A DNA stretch of 16,992 nt, taken from positions 1 through 16,992 of the forward strand of contig DHHD01000081.1 in NCBI GenBank assembly GCA_002403105.1, given 5' to 3'. The notes under the pieces were generated by a model. That model saw nothing but the letters and a program-made list of their open reading frames with translations. It was not told where the DNA came from and did no database searches. Shown here in pieces: positions 1-7,587 of the stretch; position 1 is the stretch's first letter, and each line of letters begins with the position of its first letter. The position numbers and the translations under genes were made by a program. Origin of the DNA: Anaerolineaceae bacterium UBA4781 (GTDB taxonomy: Bacteria; Chloroflexota; Anaerolineae; Anaerolineales; Anaerolineaceae).

Positions 1-36
1 ACCTGCATTTCCCCATGTTTTTCTGCGGAAATTGTG

Positions 37-42
37 TATAAT
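37..42 (+). promoter_or_regulatory. Possible -10 box upstream of the 59-residue protein
   Basis: A perfect TATAAT lies about 90 bases before the ATG at 133. No good -35 hexamer is visible at the right distance (the bases near 14-19 are a poor match). The first 86 bases are also open in frame 1, ending in TGA, so part of this stretch could be the 3' end of a gene that begins outside the window. The promoter call is therefore weak. Confidence 0.3.
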
Positions 43-132
43 CAAAATATCGATCTCGCCATCCAGCGGGGAACCATCACTTTTTGATCGACATTGTCGC
101 GCCGTCAAAAATAAAAATTTCTGGAGGATGAT

Positions 133-312
133 ATGGCAACAGTAAAATTCTATTCTTTGAAAGCAAAAAAACATGTACTCATCGACAGCAGTAAAGTAAA
201 GATCGTAACGTTAAAGAACGGGCGCCAAGCAGCAGAAGCAATTGATCCGGAGACCGGCAGTAAATTATTCAAATTCTTATCTGCTGCCGAGTTGAAAGAA
301 TTAAAACCATAA
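133..312 (+). CDS. Small DUF5679-like protein lacking the zinc-binding cysteines
   Basis: This is a 59-residue cytosolic protein. The ATG at 133 follows a strong Shine-Dalgarno GGAGG at 123-127 with good spacing, which makes it a convincing gene despite its size. The pattern F-Y-S-L-K-A-K (6-12), V-T-L-K-N-G-R (25-31) and D-P-E-T-G-S-K-L-F-K (38-47) follows the small zinc-ribbon family DUF5679, whose usual form as I remember it is Y-C-x-K-C-x, then t-x-K-N-G-R-x-A, then C-P-x-C-G-x-K-x-F. Here the four expected cysteines are Ser8, Ala11, Asp38 and Thr41, so zinc binding by this site should be lost while the scaffold is kept. No partner is visible: tandem hairpins separate it from the next gene, so it is probably transcribed alone. 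Function is unknown. The gene is near certain; the family link is a by-eye alignment. Confidence 0.85.
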   Translation: MATVKFYSLKAKKHVLIDSSKVKIVTLKNGRQAAEAIDPETGSKLFKFLSAAELKELKP

Positions 313-360
313 GCTCAGACAAATTAATTTTTTCAATTAATAAAATAAAATTGATCATTT

Positions 361-386
361 CTTATGCCTGAGCGAAGAGGCATAAG
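361..386 (+). repeat. Hairpin 1 after the 59-residue protein
   Basis: CTTATGCCT (361-369) and AGGCATAAG (378-386) form a perfect 9-bp stem with an 8-base loop. It is not followed by a T-run, so alone it is an unlikely intrinsic terminator. It may protect the 3' end of the mRNA or act together with the second hairpin 11 bases downstream. Confidence 0.6.
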
Positions 387-397
387 TCGATTAAGAG

Positions 398-439
398 TGC
401 GTTCATTTCGAAGTTCTAGAAATGAACGCATTTCATTTT
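398..439 (+). terminator. Probable rho-independent terminator
   Basis: TGCGTTCATTTC (398-409) and GAAATGAACGCA (419-430) form a perfect 12-bp stem with a 9-base loop, followed by the T-rich tract TTTCATTTT (431-439). It lies about 85 bases after the stop of the 59-residue protein and 70 bases before the next gene, so it should isolate the two transcription units. Confidence 0.75.
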
Positions 440-501
440 CCAGATCATGACTGCAAATCTTGCTCTTCGTGTTATAGTATTTTCAAGGATTCATAAAAAG
501 A

Positions 502-1599
502 ATGTCATCTCAAAAAAAGAAAAAGCTTCTTACCATCCTTGGTATCATCATCATTCTGATCGTCACCGGCAGCGGATTCATGTACGGGTGGCATCTCCGG
601 CAGGAGTTATTGCAAACCAGAACAGAATACAAAACCATCTATGAGGAAATGCGGGAAGATATCGCAGTTCTTGAAGAAGAACTGATCTCACAGGGATCGT
701 TTGTAACCGATAGATTTACCGCGCAGTACGAATTTATTGTAGATCCAAACGCTATAACACTGAATTCCATAAATGTTGATATGCCTTCCGATGACTCTTC
801 TGTTGCCATCATTACCGGAGGGCATATTTATGGTAATCCATACAATGAAGGGGTTCCAACAGTCGCTGGCACAATTACAGATTATGTTGACGCTCTTAAT
901 TCTTCTGAGGTTGATATGTTCATCTCTTTAGGGGATATGACCTATTTACCTTCCCTGGAAAGCATCCACAGTTTGAAACAAGACTTTCTCAATAAACTCA
1001 CAATCCCTGTTTTAAATTCCGTGGGAAATCATGATATGAAAAATGGGCGCACATTTTACGAAGAGGATTTTGGGCAGACATATTATTCCTTTTCTTATGG
1101 GTCTGCACAGATCATTGTCCTGGATACTGTTCTCTCCCATTGCTATATTGAAGGACATCAGCAGGAAATGCTGAAAAGCGTTGTTCAGGATTCTCTTAAA
1201 GATGAGAATATTGATACCATTTTCGTCTTTATACATAAATTAATATTTCTTGAAGATGAAGATTTAATGGCAAGAGCAAATGGAGCCTGTGAGTATGGAA
1301 CAAATTTTTCTGTATTGCGCGACGAACTATTAATACCAGCATCCAGAGTAAAACCGATTTATATCTTTGCCGGTGACGTAGGCGCTTTTGGTGGAAACCT
1401 CTCCCCGTTCTTTTACCAATATCCTGAATCGAACTTATATACAATTGCGATCGGGGTAGGAGATAGTGAACAAGATGCCTTACTTCGAATTAACATTGAG
1501 AATGGTAATGTTGAATTGAATATTCTGGCTTTGAAAAACGGGGAATTCCAAGAAGTTGCCAATTATACGCCAGATTATTGGCGCATACAACCGCACTAA
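502..1599 (+). CDS. Membrane-anchored metallophosphoesterase-like protein with altered metal site
   Basis: This 365-residue protein has a lysine-rich N-terminus, one membrane span (about 10-29), a likely coiled coil (31-62) and a calcineurin-like phosphoesterase domain from about 100 onward. The positive-inside rule puts the catalytic domain outside the cytoplasm. The family motifs can be followed in order: motif I is G106-G-H108 where D-x-H is expected; motif II G144-D145; motif III G-N-H-D at 175-178; motif IV His245; motif V is G-D-V-G at 291-294 where G-H-x-H is expected. Three of the usual metal ligands (the first Asp and both final His) are therefore replaced, although Asp292 might substitute. 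The protein may have reduced or changed activity, or be a binding protein. The ATG at 502 has AAGGA at 484-488, somewhat far upstream, and a TATAGT-like -10 at 473-478 without a clear -35. It is followed 85 bases later by the CotH-like gene and may be co-transcribed with it. The fold assignment is fairly confident; substrate is unknown. Confidence 0.8.
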   Translation: MSSQKKKKLLTILGIIIILIVTGSGFMYGWHLRQELLQTRTEYKTIYEEMREDIAVLEEELISQGSFVTDRFTAQYEFIVDPNAITLNSINVDMPSDDSSVAIITGGHIYGNPYNEGVPTVAGTITDYVDALNSSEVDMFISLGDMTYLPSLESIHSLKQDFLNKLTIPVLNSVGNHDMKNGRTFYEEDFGQTYYSFSYGSAQIIVLDTVLSHCYIEGHQQEMLKSVVQDSLKDENIDTIFVFIHKLIFLEDEDLMARANGACEYGTNFSVLRDELLIPASRVKPIYIFAGDVGAFGGNLSPFFYQYPESNLYTIAIGVGDSEQDALLRINIENGNVELNILALKNGEFQEVANYTPDYWRIQPH

Positions 1600-1684
1600 G
1601 CACATTTTATGTAAACTTGATTTTCACAAAATTGGAATAGAATTGCTTTACTCATTATTAATTTAGAAATGATTTGGTGACTGC

Positions 1685-4384
1685 ATGCGATTGATTCAGA
1701 CGAAAACAAAAGATAAAAAACCCTATCCAAGGTTGAAAAGAATAGTAGAGCGTCCATCGACCAAAATAATATTGATACTTCTTCTGATAGGACTGGGTTT
1801 TATCGGGGGCGTTTTTGCTCATAAATACAAATTGACAGCTAAATTGCGAACAGCTTTTGGAATAGTGCAAAGTGATCTCAATGACGTGGCAGAAGTTGTT
1901 GAAAATGACATCGCGCAATATTCCGATAACGGATTGATGAATCTCTATATTGATCTGCCTTTTGAAAGTTTGGAAGCTTTGAGTACCAAGCGAGAAGAGG
2001 CGCTTGAAATAGGAATTCTAAACAGTGAGGATGAAGATTTTGTACCAGCCTCTATTCAGTTGGACGGTGGTGCAAAAATTGATGTCAATGTGCGGTTAAA
2101 GGGGGATTGGAGTGACCATTATGCTGGCGATAAATGGTCGCTGCGAATTGAAATTGATGATGATACTCAGGCATTTCTGGGGATGAGGAAATTTTCAATT
2201 CAAGCACCGGAGACGCGTGAATTCTTAAATGAATGGGGATATCATCAGACATTAATTCAAGCAGGAATTCTAACCACCCGCTATCATTTTATCAATGTAA
2301 CCATTAATGGAGAATATAAGGGTATTTACGCTGTTGAAGAGAGCTTTACGGAAAACCTGCTGGAATCTCAGGGTCGCCGCGAAGGAATCCTCTTGCGATT
2401 TGATGAAGATACCATGTGGGCTAACTGGTCTTCTTTTCGAAGTGTGGGGGGAGAAGATTTCATGCTGGATGCAGAAGAAGCGGGTACCTTTCTTGTTATG
2501 GATGATGATAGCGCTGACATAGCAATTTTCCGTGGAAATCGTGTAGAAGCAGATCCGGTTTTAGAAGCAGAGGCAAAAACTGCAGTTGCCATGCTGCGAT
2601 CATTTCAAAAGGGAGATTTGCAAGCCTCTGAAGTATTCGATGTTGAAAAATTAGGTACTTTTTTTGCGGTGACTGATCTGTGGGCAGGCAGCCATGCAAC
2701 GGTCTGGCATAATATTCGTTTCTATTACAATCCCATCACGGCTCTTTTAGAGCCCGTCGGATATGATGCAAATCCACTAACCTACTATAGCGTAGATGTG
2801 GCAACTTTCCCTTATGCAATTCCAGATATGTTCGAAGATGCTGAAATTCAAGAAGCTTATGTTCGTGCCGTGGAGCGCATCACCGGTTCCCAATATCTGG
2901 CTGATCTTCGCGAGAGTTTGGAACCAGAATTTTTGATTTATCAAGAGGCCTTATCCAGGGAATATACCTCCGGTTTGGATGCACCGTGGGAAAGACTAGA
3001 AATTCGACGTTCCATGTTGGAGATCAATCTTGTTCCTGAAAATGCGGTCAGGGGTGGTTATGAACGAATCTGGATAGATGGAAAAAAGTATTTGCAGGTG
3101 GATTTGATCAATCAAATGATCTTACCTGTACAAGTTAATTCCCTTGAGGTCAATGGAGAAACGCTTTCTCTTGAAAAAGAATGGTTCACTCAAACCAACG
3201 AAAGTGTCTTTCTTGATCCTGATTATTCAATTCCAACTTTGGAGCCGGGGGAAGCGACAAATTATAAAACCTATCGTTTTCTCATTCCTTATGAATGGCC
3301 TGAACCTGCTATTGAAGGTGAAGAAGATACCTTCATGGTTAATGCTGTCGCGAACCTGGTAGGCGGATCTCAAACAGCACAGGTACCGCTATCAGAAAAA
3401 ATAATGTCCCAAGGGCTGGAAGAGAATCCCCGCCCGGTACAACCCACAATGGATGAGTTTTTGAATGATCATATGTATATTTCTAAAATTGATGAAAACA
3501 CTGTGATCGTTCAACCAGGCACGTGGGATGTTAAAGGAGATTTGATACTGCCAGAAAATGTACGCCTGATAATCCCTGAAGGAACGACCCTGCGTTTTGA
3601 AGAACAAACAATTCTATTTACAACCTCCCCACTTTCCATTTATGGAAGTGAAGAGAATCCGGTGAAATTAACTTCACAGATCACTGACTGGGGGGGAATC
3701 GTGGTTTTGTCGGCACAGGAACAATCACTTTGGCAATTTGCCATTGTGGAAAATATAACCAGTATCGCAAGAGAGGGATGGATTCTCACAGGCGGGATTA
3801 CGTTTTATGAAAGCTCGATCACACTCGAAAATGTCCAGATCCGTAATGCAACATCAGAAGACGCGATCAATGTTGTTCAAAGCAATTTTGAATTTATTAA
3901 TTCCGAATTTGCGTTTGCAACATCCGATGCATTCGATGGCGATTTTACGAACGGTACAATCAAAAATTGCAGTTTTCACGATATCGTGGGTGATGGCGTG
4001 GATGTAAGCGGTTCAATTGTTTCTATTTCCAATTCCACTTTTACGAATATAACTGATAAGGCAATCTCGGTAGGGGAAAATAGTAATATGGAGATAACGA
4101 CCACGGTGATCAATTCTGTTGGAATTGGTGTGGCTGGCAAGGATCTGTCACAGGTTAGCATCATTGATTCAAAGATTAGCAATGCGCAGGTAGCCGGTCT
4201 GGCAGCCTATATTAAGAAATCGGTGTTTGGACCAGCAAAGATTACTGCAGTAAATACTTCGATCGAAGCAAATACTATTGCTCTGGTTCAAATCGGAAGC
4301 ACTATTATCATTGATTCTGAGGAAATGCCTTCGGCGGATATTGATGTGGAGAGTTTGTATGAACAAGGAATCCTTGGAAATTAA
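1685..4384 (+). CDS. CotH-kinase family protein with C-terminal parallel beta-helix
   Basis: This 899-residue protein has a basic N-terminus, one membrane span (about 27-46), a CotH-type domain (about 120-460), a linker region, and a C-terminal parallel beta-helix (about 600-875). CotH proteins are atypical protein kinases, first known from Bacillus spore coats. Matching features are the L-K-G-D-W-S and K-W-S-L-R-I segments (138-155), G-x-x-K/R-x-F-S-I-Q-A-P (166-175), I-N-G-E-Y-K-G-I-Y-A-V-E-E (207-219), and W-H-N (341-343) leading to G-Y-D-A-N (359-363). The last normally reads W-D-x-D, so Asn363 stands where a second acid is usual. The beta-helix shows repeated short strands rich in I, V, N and S, as in pectate-lyase-like folds that bind or process polysaccharide. 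Topology puts both domains outside the membrane. The ATG at 1685 has only a weak ribosome site (GGTGA, 1676-1680). The DUF4956 and VTC genes follow closely. No sporulation genes are visible, so a spore-coat role is not implied. The kinase substrate and phosphate donor are unknown. Confidence 0.85.
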   Translation: MRLIQTKTKDKKPYPRLKRIVERPSTKIILILLLIGLGFIGGVFAHKYKLTAKLRTAFGIVQSDLNDVAEVVENDIAQYSDNGLMNLYIDLPFESLEALSTKREEALEIGILNSEDEDFVPASIQLDGGAKIDVNVRLKGDWSDHYAGDKWSLRIEIDDDTQAFLGMRKFSIQAPETREFLNEWGYHQTLIQAGILTTRYHFINVTINGEYKGIYAVEESFTENLLESQGRREGILLRFDEDTMWANWSSFRSVGGEDFMLDAEEAGTFLVMDDDSADIAIFRGNRVEADPVLEAEAKTAVAMLRSFQKGDLQASEVFDVEKLGTFFAVTDLWAGSHATVWHNIRFYYNPITALLEPVGYDANPLTYYSVDVATFPYAIPDMFEDAEIQEAYVRAVERITGSQYLADLRESLEPEFLIYQEALSREYTSGLDAPWERLEIRRSMLEINLVPENAVRGGYERIWIDGKKYLQVDLINQMILPVQVNSLEVNGETLSLEKEWFTQTNESVFLDPDYSIPTLEPGEATNYKTYRFLIPYEWPEPAIEGEEDTFMVNAVANLVGGSQTAQVPLSEKIMSQGLEENPRPVQPTMDEFLNDHMYISKIDENTVIVQPGTWDVKGDLILPENVRLIIPEGTTLRFEEQTILFTTSPLSIYGSEENPVKLTSQITDWGGIVVLSAQEQSLWQFAIVENITSIAREGWILTGGITFYESSITLENVQIRNATSEDAINVVQSNFEFINSEFAFATSDAFDGDFTNGTIKNCSFHDIVGDGVDVSGSIVSISNSTFTNITDKAISVGENSNMEITTTVINSVGIGVAGKDLSQVSIIDSKISNAQVAGLAAYIKKSVFGPAKITAVNTSIEANTIALVQIGSTIIIDSEEMPSADIDVESLYEQGILGN

Positions 4385-4438
4385 AGGAACTTGATCGAAA
4401 TAATTTTAAATAAGATTGTTATAAAAGGAGATTAACCG

Positions 4439-5113
4439 ATGGACGAAACTTCTCTGGAACCTTTATCTTTGCAAAACCTGGTTCTCAATCTGGGTTTATG
4501 TATCATTCTCTCATCACTTTTGGCCGTATATTACAGAAAACTAGGTTCATCATTATCGAACCGGACAAAATTTTCTCCTATTCTGCCCTTACTTTCATTA
4601 ATTACGCTGCTTGTAATATCGATCGTGAAATCATCACTGGCTCTTTCTTTGGGATTGGTTGGTGCGCTCTCGATTGTACGTTTTCGAACTGCAATTAAAG
4701 ATCCTGAAGAATTGATTTTCTTATTCTTCGCGATCGGATTGGGATTGGGTTTTGGGGCGGACCAACGTATTCCTACTTTGGTGGCATTTGGAGTGATCAT
4801 GGCTTATCTATTGATACGCCATTTGATCGTTAAAGACAAAGCCAATGACAACAGTAATCTCTTTTTGAATATGGAAGGAAAATTGGAAGGAAAAATCGGG
4901 CAGGGATTTGAGGAAATAAATAACACGATCCTTTCAATTACTGAAAATGCCGATCTTCGAAGATTGGATAGCAGTGAGAACCGTATTCAAATAACTTACT
5001 ATGTGAATATTTCAAACCCTGCAATGTTAACAAAGCTGATGGATACACTGCGAGATAAATATCCAACATTATCGATCAGTTTGATTGAACAAGACAATCT
5101 GTTAGGCGGGTAA
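4439..5113 (+). CDS. DUF4956 family integral membrane protein
   Basis: This 224-residue protein has about four or five membrane spans in its first 130 residues (roughly 12-31, 47-63, 67-78, 92-106, 110-128). It carries the family's most conserved segment, G-L-V-G-A-L-S-I-V-R-F-R-T-A-I-K-D-P-E-E (72-91), a polar, charged motif between hydrophobic stretches that recalls a re-entrant or pore-lining element. Residues 135-224 are soluble, with a beta-alpha-beta look (D-L-R-R-L-D ... I-Q-I-T-Y-Y-V-N-I), similar in layout to the ACT-like tails of MgtC-type proteins. The ATG at 4439 follows AAAAGGAG (4423-4430). The stop codon TAA (5111-5113) directly abuts the ATG of the VTC gene, so the two are very probably translationally coupled. 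From general knowledge, DUF4956 genes are often found beside VTC-domain and CotH genes; a conduit or anchoring role for the polymerase is inference. Confidence 0.9.
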   Translation: MDETSLEPLSLQNLVLNLGLCIILSSLLAVYYRKLGSSLSNRTKFSPILPLLSLITLLVISIVKSSLALSLGLVGALSIVRFRTAIKDPEELIFLFFAIGLGLGFGADQRIPTLVAFGVIMAYLLIRHLIVKDKANDNSNLFLNMEGKLEGKIGQGFEEINNTILSITENADLRRLDSSENRIQITYYVNISNPAMLTKLMDTLRDKYPTLSISLIEQDNLLGG

Positions 5114-5827
5114 ATGGCGGTTCTGAATAATGGAATTGACCGTGATTCAAAAACTGAAGAACTACGTTATGAATTGAAAGCGCAACTTTCAGTCGATCGA
5201 TTATCTCAAATTCATTCCTGGATAATCGCCCACCCACGCGCTTTCCGAATAGCATACCCGGCACGTTGGGTGAATAATATTTATTTTGATACCTGGGATC
5301 TGGATAGTTTCAATGATCACCTGGAAGGAATTGAAACCCATCAAAAGCTAAGGTTGCGCTGGTATGGACAAGAAATTTCATACATAGGGAAAGCATATCT
5401 TGAACTGAAACGAAGAAATAACCGGTTGGGAAAAAAATGGGTTCAAGAAATTCCTTGTGATTTTAATCTGCAGGAAAAATCGTGGACAGAAATAATGGAT
5501 TTTTTTCATTCCCGGGTGAATGATCAATTCATGCTTCTGTTCAATTCCATTCACCCTGTTTCGATCAGCCGTTTTTTTCGGGAATATTTCGTCACTGCAG
5601 ATGGAGAAACCAGACTGACTCTTGATTATTGGCTAAAGAGTTTTGACCAACGTTTTTCCGCATTTCCCAATATGCGTTATGCAGTTCCTCAATTGAATGA
5701 TGTGATTGTTGAACTGAAAAGTGGCATGGAAACCGCCCCTGCGCTTGCAGATTTGATCGCTGAATTTCCTTTTCGCTTTGAAAAATATTCCAAGTATGTC
5801 TCGACACTGCAAGGAATTTTAGAATAA
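5114..5827 (+). CDS. VTC-domain polyphosphate polymerase
   Basis: This 237-residue soluble protein is almost entirely a VTC domain, the catalytic tunnel fold of yeast Vtc4 that builds polyphosphate from ATP. The basic tunnel residues can be followed: R-Y-E-L-K (18-22), R51 with V-N-N-I-Y-F-D-T (53-60), Q-K-L-R-L-R-W-Y-G (77-85), Y-L-E-L-K-R-R (95-101), K107-K108, R153/R156 in S-R-F-F-R-E-Y-F, T-R-L-T-L-D (166-171), V-I-V-E-L-K (197-202, with the metal-binding type Glu200) and E-K-Y-S-K-Y (223-228). No key position appears missing, so an active enzyme is likely. It has no membrane span and no SPX domain, unlike yeast VTC proteins. It starts on the base right after the DUF4956 stop codon, pointing to a membrane complex with that protein. 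No independent ribosome site is obvious (GGCGGG at 5105-5110 is poor), which supports coupling. Polarity toward polyphosphate synthesis is established for the family, not shown for this protein. Confidence 0.9.
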   Translation: MAVLNNGIDRDSKTEELRYELKAQLSVDRLSQIHSWIIAHPRAFRIAYPARWVNNIYFDTWDLDSFNDHLEGIETHQKLRLRWYGQEISYIGKAYLELKRRNNRLGKKWVQEIPCDFNLQEKSWTEIMDFFHSRVNDQFMLLFNSIHPVSISRFFREYFVTADGETRLTLDYWLKSFDQRFSAFPNMRYAVPQLNDVIVELKSGMETAPALADLIAEFPFRFEKYSKYVSTLQGILE

Positions 5828-5841
5828 TCGCATGGATTGGT

Positions 5842-6384
5842 TCATTCTGCAGGAACGGACCAATGTAGTGTATGGAATTTCCAACCTTGTTTTCGCTTTA
5901 TCAATACTAGTGTGATTACCATCGGCCACCCCTCTCCCACCGGCTTAATGCTATCCCGTAATCTTCCCATTCCATAAAATGCCGCATTCAGCATCGCAAT
6001 TTTAGGATCTGCTCCAGCTTCATTTAATAATGTTTCCATTTGTTCACGATACTGCGGAAGCGCTTTCTCAAAAGCATTGCTTTGAAGCAATATGGCTGTC
6101 ATTGAAACCCAGGCAATTTCACCATGTACATGGATTTGAGCACCATTAACATCCATTTCCACATTTCCCCAGTATTCCCAATCACCCGCGATAATTTCGC
6201 GGATTCGGTCATGACCGACAAACCATTCCAATCCATTTCTTTGATAGGCTCCAATGCCGATCATCTCGATCTGTTCATCCTCGTCAAAAAGATCCATGGC
6301 ATGATCCAGTTTGGCAAGATTACGTTCGTGATAAGCATCTTTTAATGCATTCAACACTGCTCTTACTTCTATTTCTTCTGGCAT
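5842..6384 (-). CDS. SnoaL-like / NTF2-fold protein
   Basis: This 180-residue cytosolic protein has the outline of the SnoaL-like (NTF2) fold: an N-terminal helix pair (V-R-A-V-L-N-A-L-K-D-A-Y-H-E-R-N, 7-22), a D-E-D-E-Q-I-E-M-I-G segment, W-F-V-G-H-D-R-I-R-E-I-I (54-65), a W-x-x-W-G pair, and a strand-rich remainder ending W-K-F-H-T-L-H-W-S. This fold is used by ketosteroid-isomerase-like enzymes, binding proteins and many stress proteins; nothing here fixes a substrate. The start is well supported: AGGAGGA (minus strand, 6389-6394 on plus) lies about 5 bases before the ATG. It converges with the VTC gene with only 14 bases between stops. The inverted repeat CTATTGT/ACAATAG just upstream could be an operator. 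The gene is secure; function is unassigned. Confidence 0.8.
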   Translation of the reverse strand: MPEEIEVRAVLNALKDAYHERNLAKLDHAMDLFDEDEQIEMIGIGAYQRNGLEWFVGHDRIREIIAGDWEYWGNVEMDVNGAQIHVHGEIAWVSMTAILLQSNAFEKALPQYREQMETLLNEAGADPKIAMLNAAFYGMGRLRDSIKPVGEGWPMVITLVLIKRKQGWKFHTLHWSVPAE

Positions 6385-6411
6385 TGATCCTCCTGGAAAA
6401 CAATCCTACTC

Positions 6412-6431
6412 CTATTGTACAAACACAATAG
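6412..6431 (-). promoter_or_regulatory. Inverted repeat and possible -10 box upstream of the SnoaL-like gene
   Basis: CTATTGT (6412-6418) and ACAATAG (6425-6431) are exact inverted repeats around a 6-base centre. On the minus strand the bases 6419-6414 read TACAAT, a good -10 hexamer about 30 bases before the start codon. No clear -35 is visible. The repeat could be a repressor site over the promoter. Confidence 0.35.
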
Positions 6432-6471
6432 AAAACCAACGAGTGTCCTTTTCTGAAATGAGAAATAAAAT

Positions 6472-7587
6472 TTATAGAAGCTTCTCTACTGCTCGTTGGA
6501 GGGTTTCTCCAGCGGTTTGCCAATTTAATTCTTTTTCATAACGTTCGCGAGTCGATCGGCATAAGGTATGGTATATGCGTGGATTCCCTAGTAGCTCTTT
6601 GATCGCAGAAACGTACAACTCAGGAGAGCTATCTTTGGGCAGCACAATCCCTGAAACTTTATTTTGTACGGTCGTTGCCAAACCCCCGGCAGTGGTGGTA
6701 ATGGTAGGTACTCCAAAAATGGCAGCTTCACCTGGCACGATACCGGCTGCTTCAAATCTGGCAGGGTGCAGCAGCAGATGTGCCCAACGATATTGCTCCA
6801 AATACGTGTTCAATTGAGTGGGATCTGTTTTATCAAAATAACCTATGTATAGGATATGGTCATGATCTTCACCTTGCTGACCAACAATGTGAAGTTCAGA
6901 AGGAATACCATTTTTATTCAGCAGTTCTGTAACTCTGATAGCGATATCCACTCCCTTGCGATGATTTTCTTTTCCAACCAGCAATAAGTGCAGTGGAGGA
7001 GAAATATTTTGGGGTATTTGTACTGAATCTTTATAGATAGGTTCAGGCAGAGAAGCTGGATTTGGAAAAACGAGGATCTTTTCGACAGGAAAATGATAAC
7101 GTTCAGTTAGGATATTCTTAGACCATTCACTGTGTGTGACTGCCAGGCTGGTTTTTTTTAAAACCTTTTTTTCCCATTGCAGCATACGCCGATACTCCAA
7201 CTCTGAAAAAATTGGCCATTGTTCATGAGAACCGATCAATGTCGTATCGAAACGATATATTATTGGAATGCTCGTTTTACAGAGAAGCAAAGGAGCAATA
7301 TTGCGTGAAAAAATCACATCAGGTAAATCAGTAGCAAGTTCTTGCTCGAGCGCTTCATTGCTGGTGTGAAGAAATCGATTTGAGAATTTTGCATAACGCC
7401 GTTTGGAAAAAAGACGATGGAGTTTACGATACCCTCTTTCAAGCAATGATGGACTATCTTTAAAAGGGCCTATGATCTTAACATCCGCCCCCATCCGTAA
7501 AAATGCCTGGTAAAACTGGTAATCTGATCCACTCCCGGCATTCAAGTCACGTGGATCATGTCTGGCTGCAACATATAGAACTTTCAT
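6472..7587 (-). CDS. GT4-type glycosyltransferase (GT-B fold)
   Basis: This 371-residue protein is a typical retaining glycosyltransferase of family 4, which moves a sugar from a nucleotide-sugar donor to an acceptor. The N-terminal half holds the opening strand M-K-V-L-Y-V-A-A-R and the glycine-rich G-S-G-S-D (18-22). The C-terminal donor domain shows L-L-L-V-G-K-E-N-H-R-K-G (201-212, with the Arg/Lys that contact donor phosphates), L-H-I-V-G (232-236) and the E-x7-E motif Glu279 to Glu287, then F-G-V-P-T-I-T-T-T-A-G-G (291-302). No signal peptide or membrane span is seen, so it works in the cytoplasm. Sugar and acceptor cannot be told; cell-surface glycan or glycolipid synthesis is the usual role. 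The start at 7587 fits the family but has no good ribosome site. It is separated from the SnoaL gene by 87 bases and need not share a function with it. Confidence 0.9.
   Translation of the reverse strand: MKVLYVAARHDPRDLNAGSGSDYQFYQAFLRMGADVKIIGPFKDSPSLLERGYRKLHRLFSKRRYAKFSNRFLHTSNEALEQELATDLPDVIFSRNIAPLLLCKTSIPIIYRFDTTLIGSHEQWPIFSELEYRRMLQWEKKVLKKTSLAVTHSEWSKNILTERYHFPVEKILVFPNPASLPEPIYKDSVQIPQNISPPLHLLLVGKENHRKGVDIAIRVTELLNKNGIPSELHIVGQQGEDHDHILYIGYFDKTDPTQLNTYLEQYRWAHLLLHPARFEAAGIVPGEAAIFGVPTITTTAGGLATTVQNKVSGIVLPKDSSPELYVSAIKELLGNPRIYHTLCRSTRERYEKELNWQTAGETLQRAVEKLL

Noticed and set aside
447..644. 65-codon plus-strand ORF overlapping the phosphoesterase-like gene
   Set aside because: It overlaps the much better gene at 502 in another frame, has an odd His/Arg-rich product, and no ribosome site.
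1617..1643. TTGATT with TAGAAT as a promoter for the CotH-like gene
   Set aside because: The spacer is only 15 bases and both hexamers are imperfect, so the gene may equally be read from the upstream promoter.
1685..4384. CotH-like gene as evidence of sporulation
   Set aside because: No other spore gene is present, and CotH domains occur widely in non-spore-formers.
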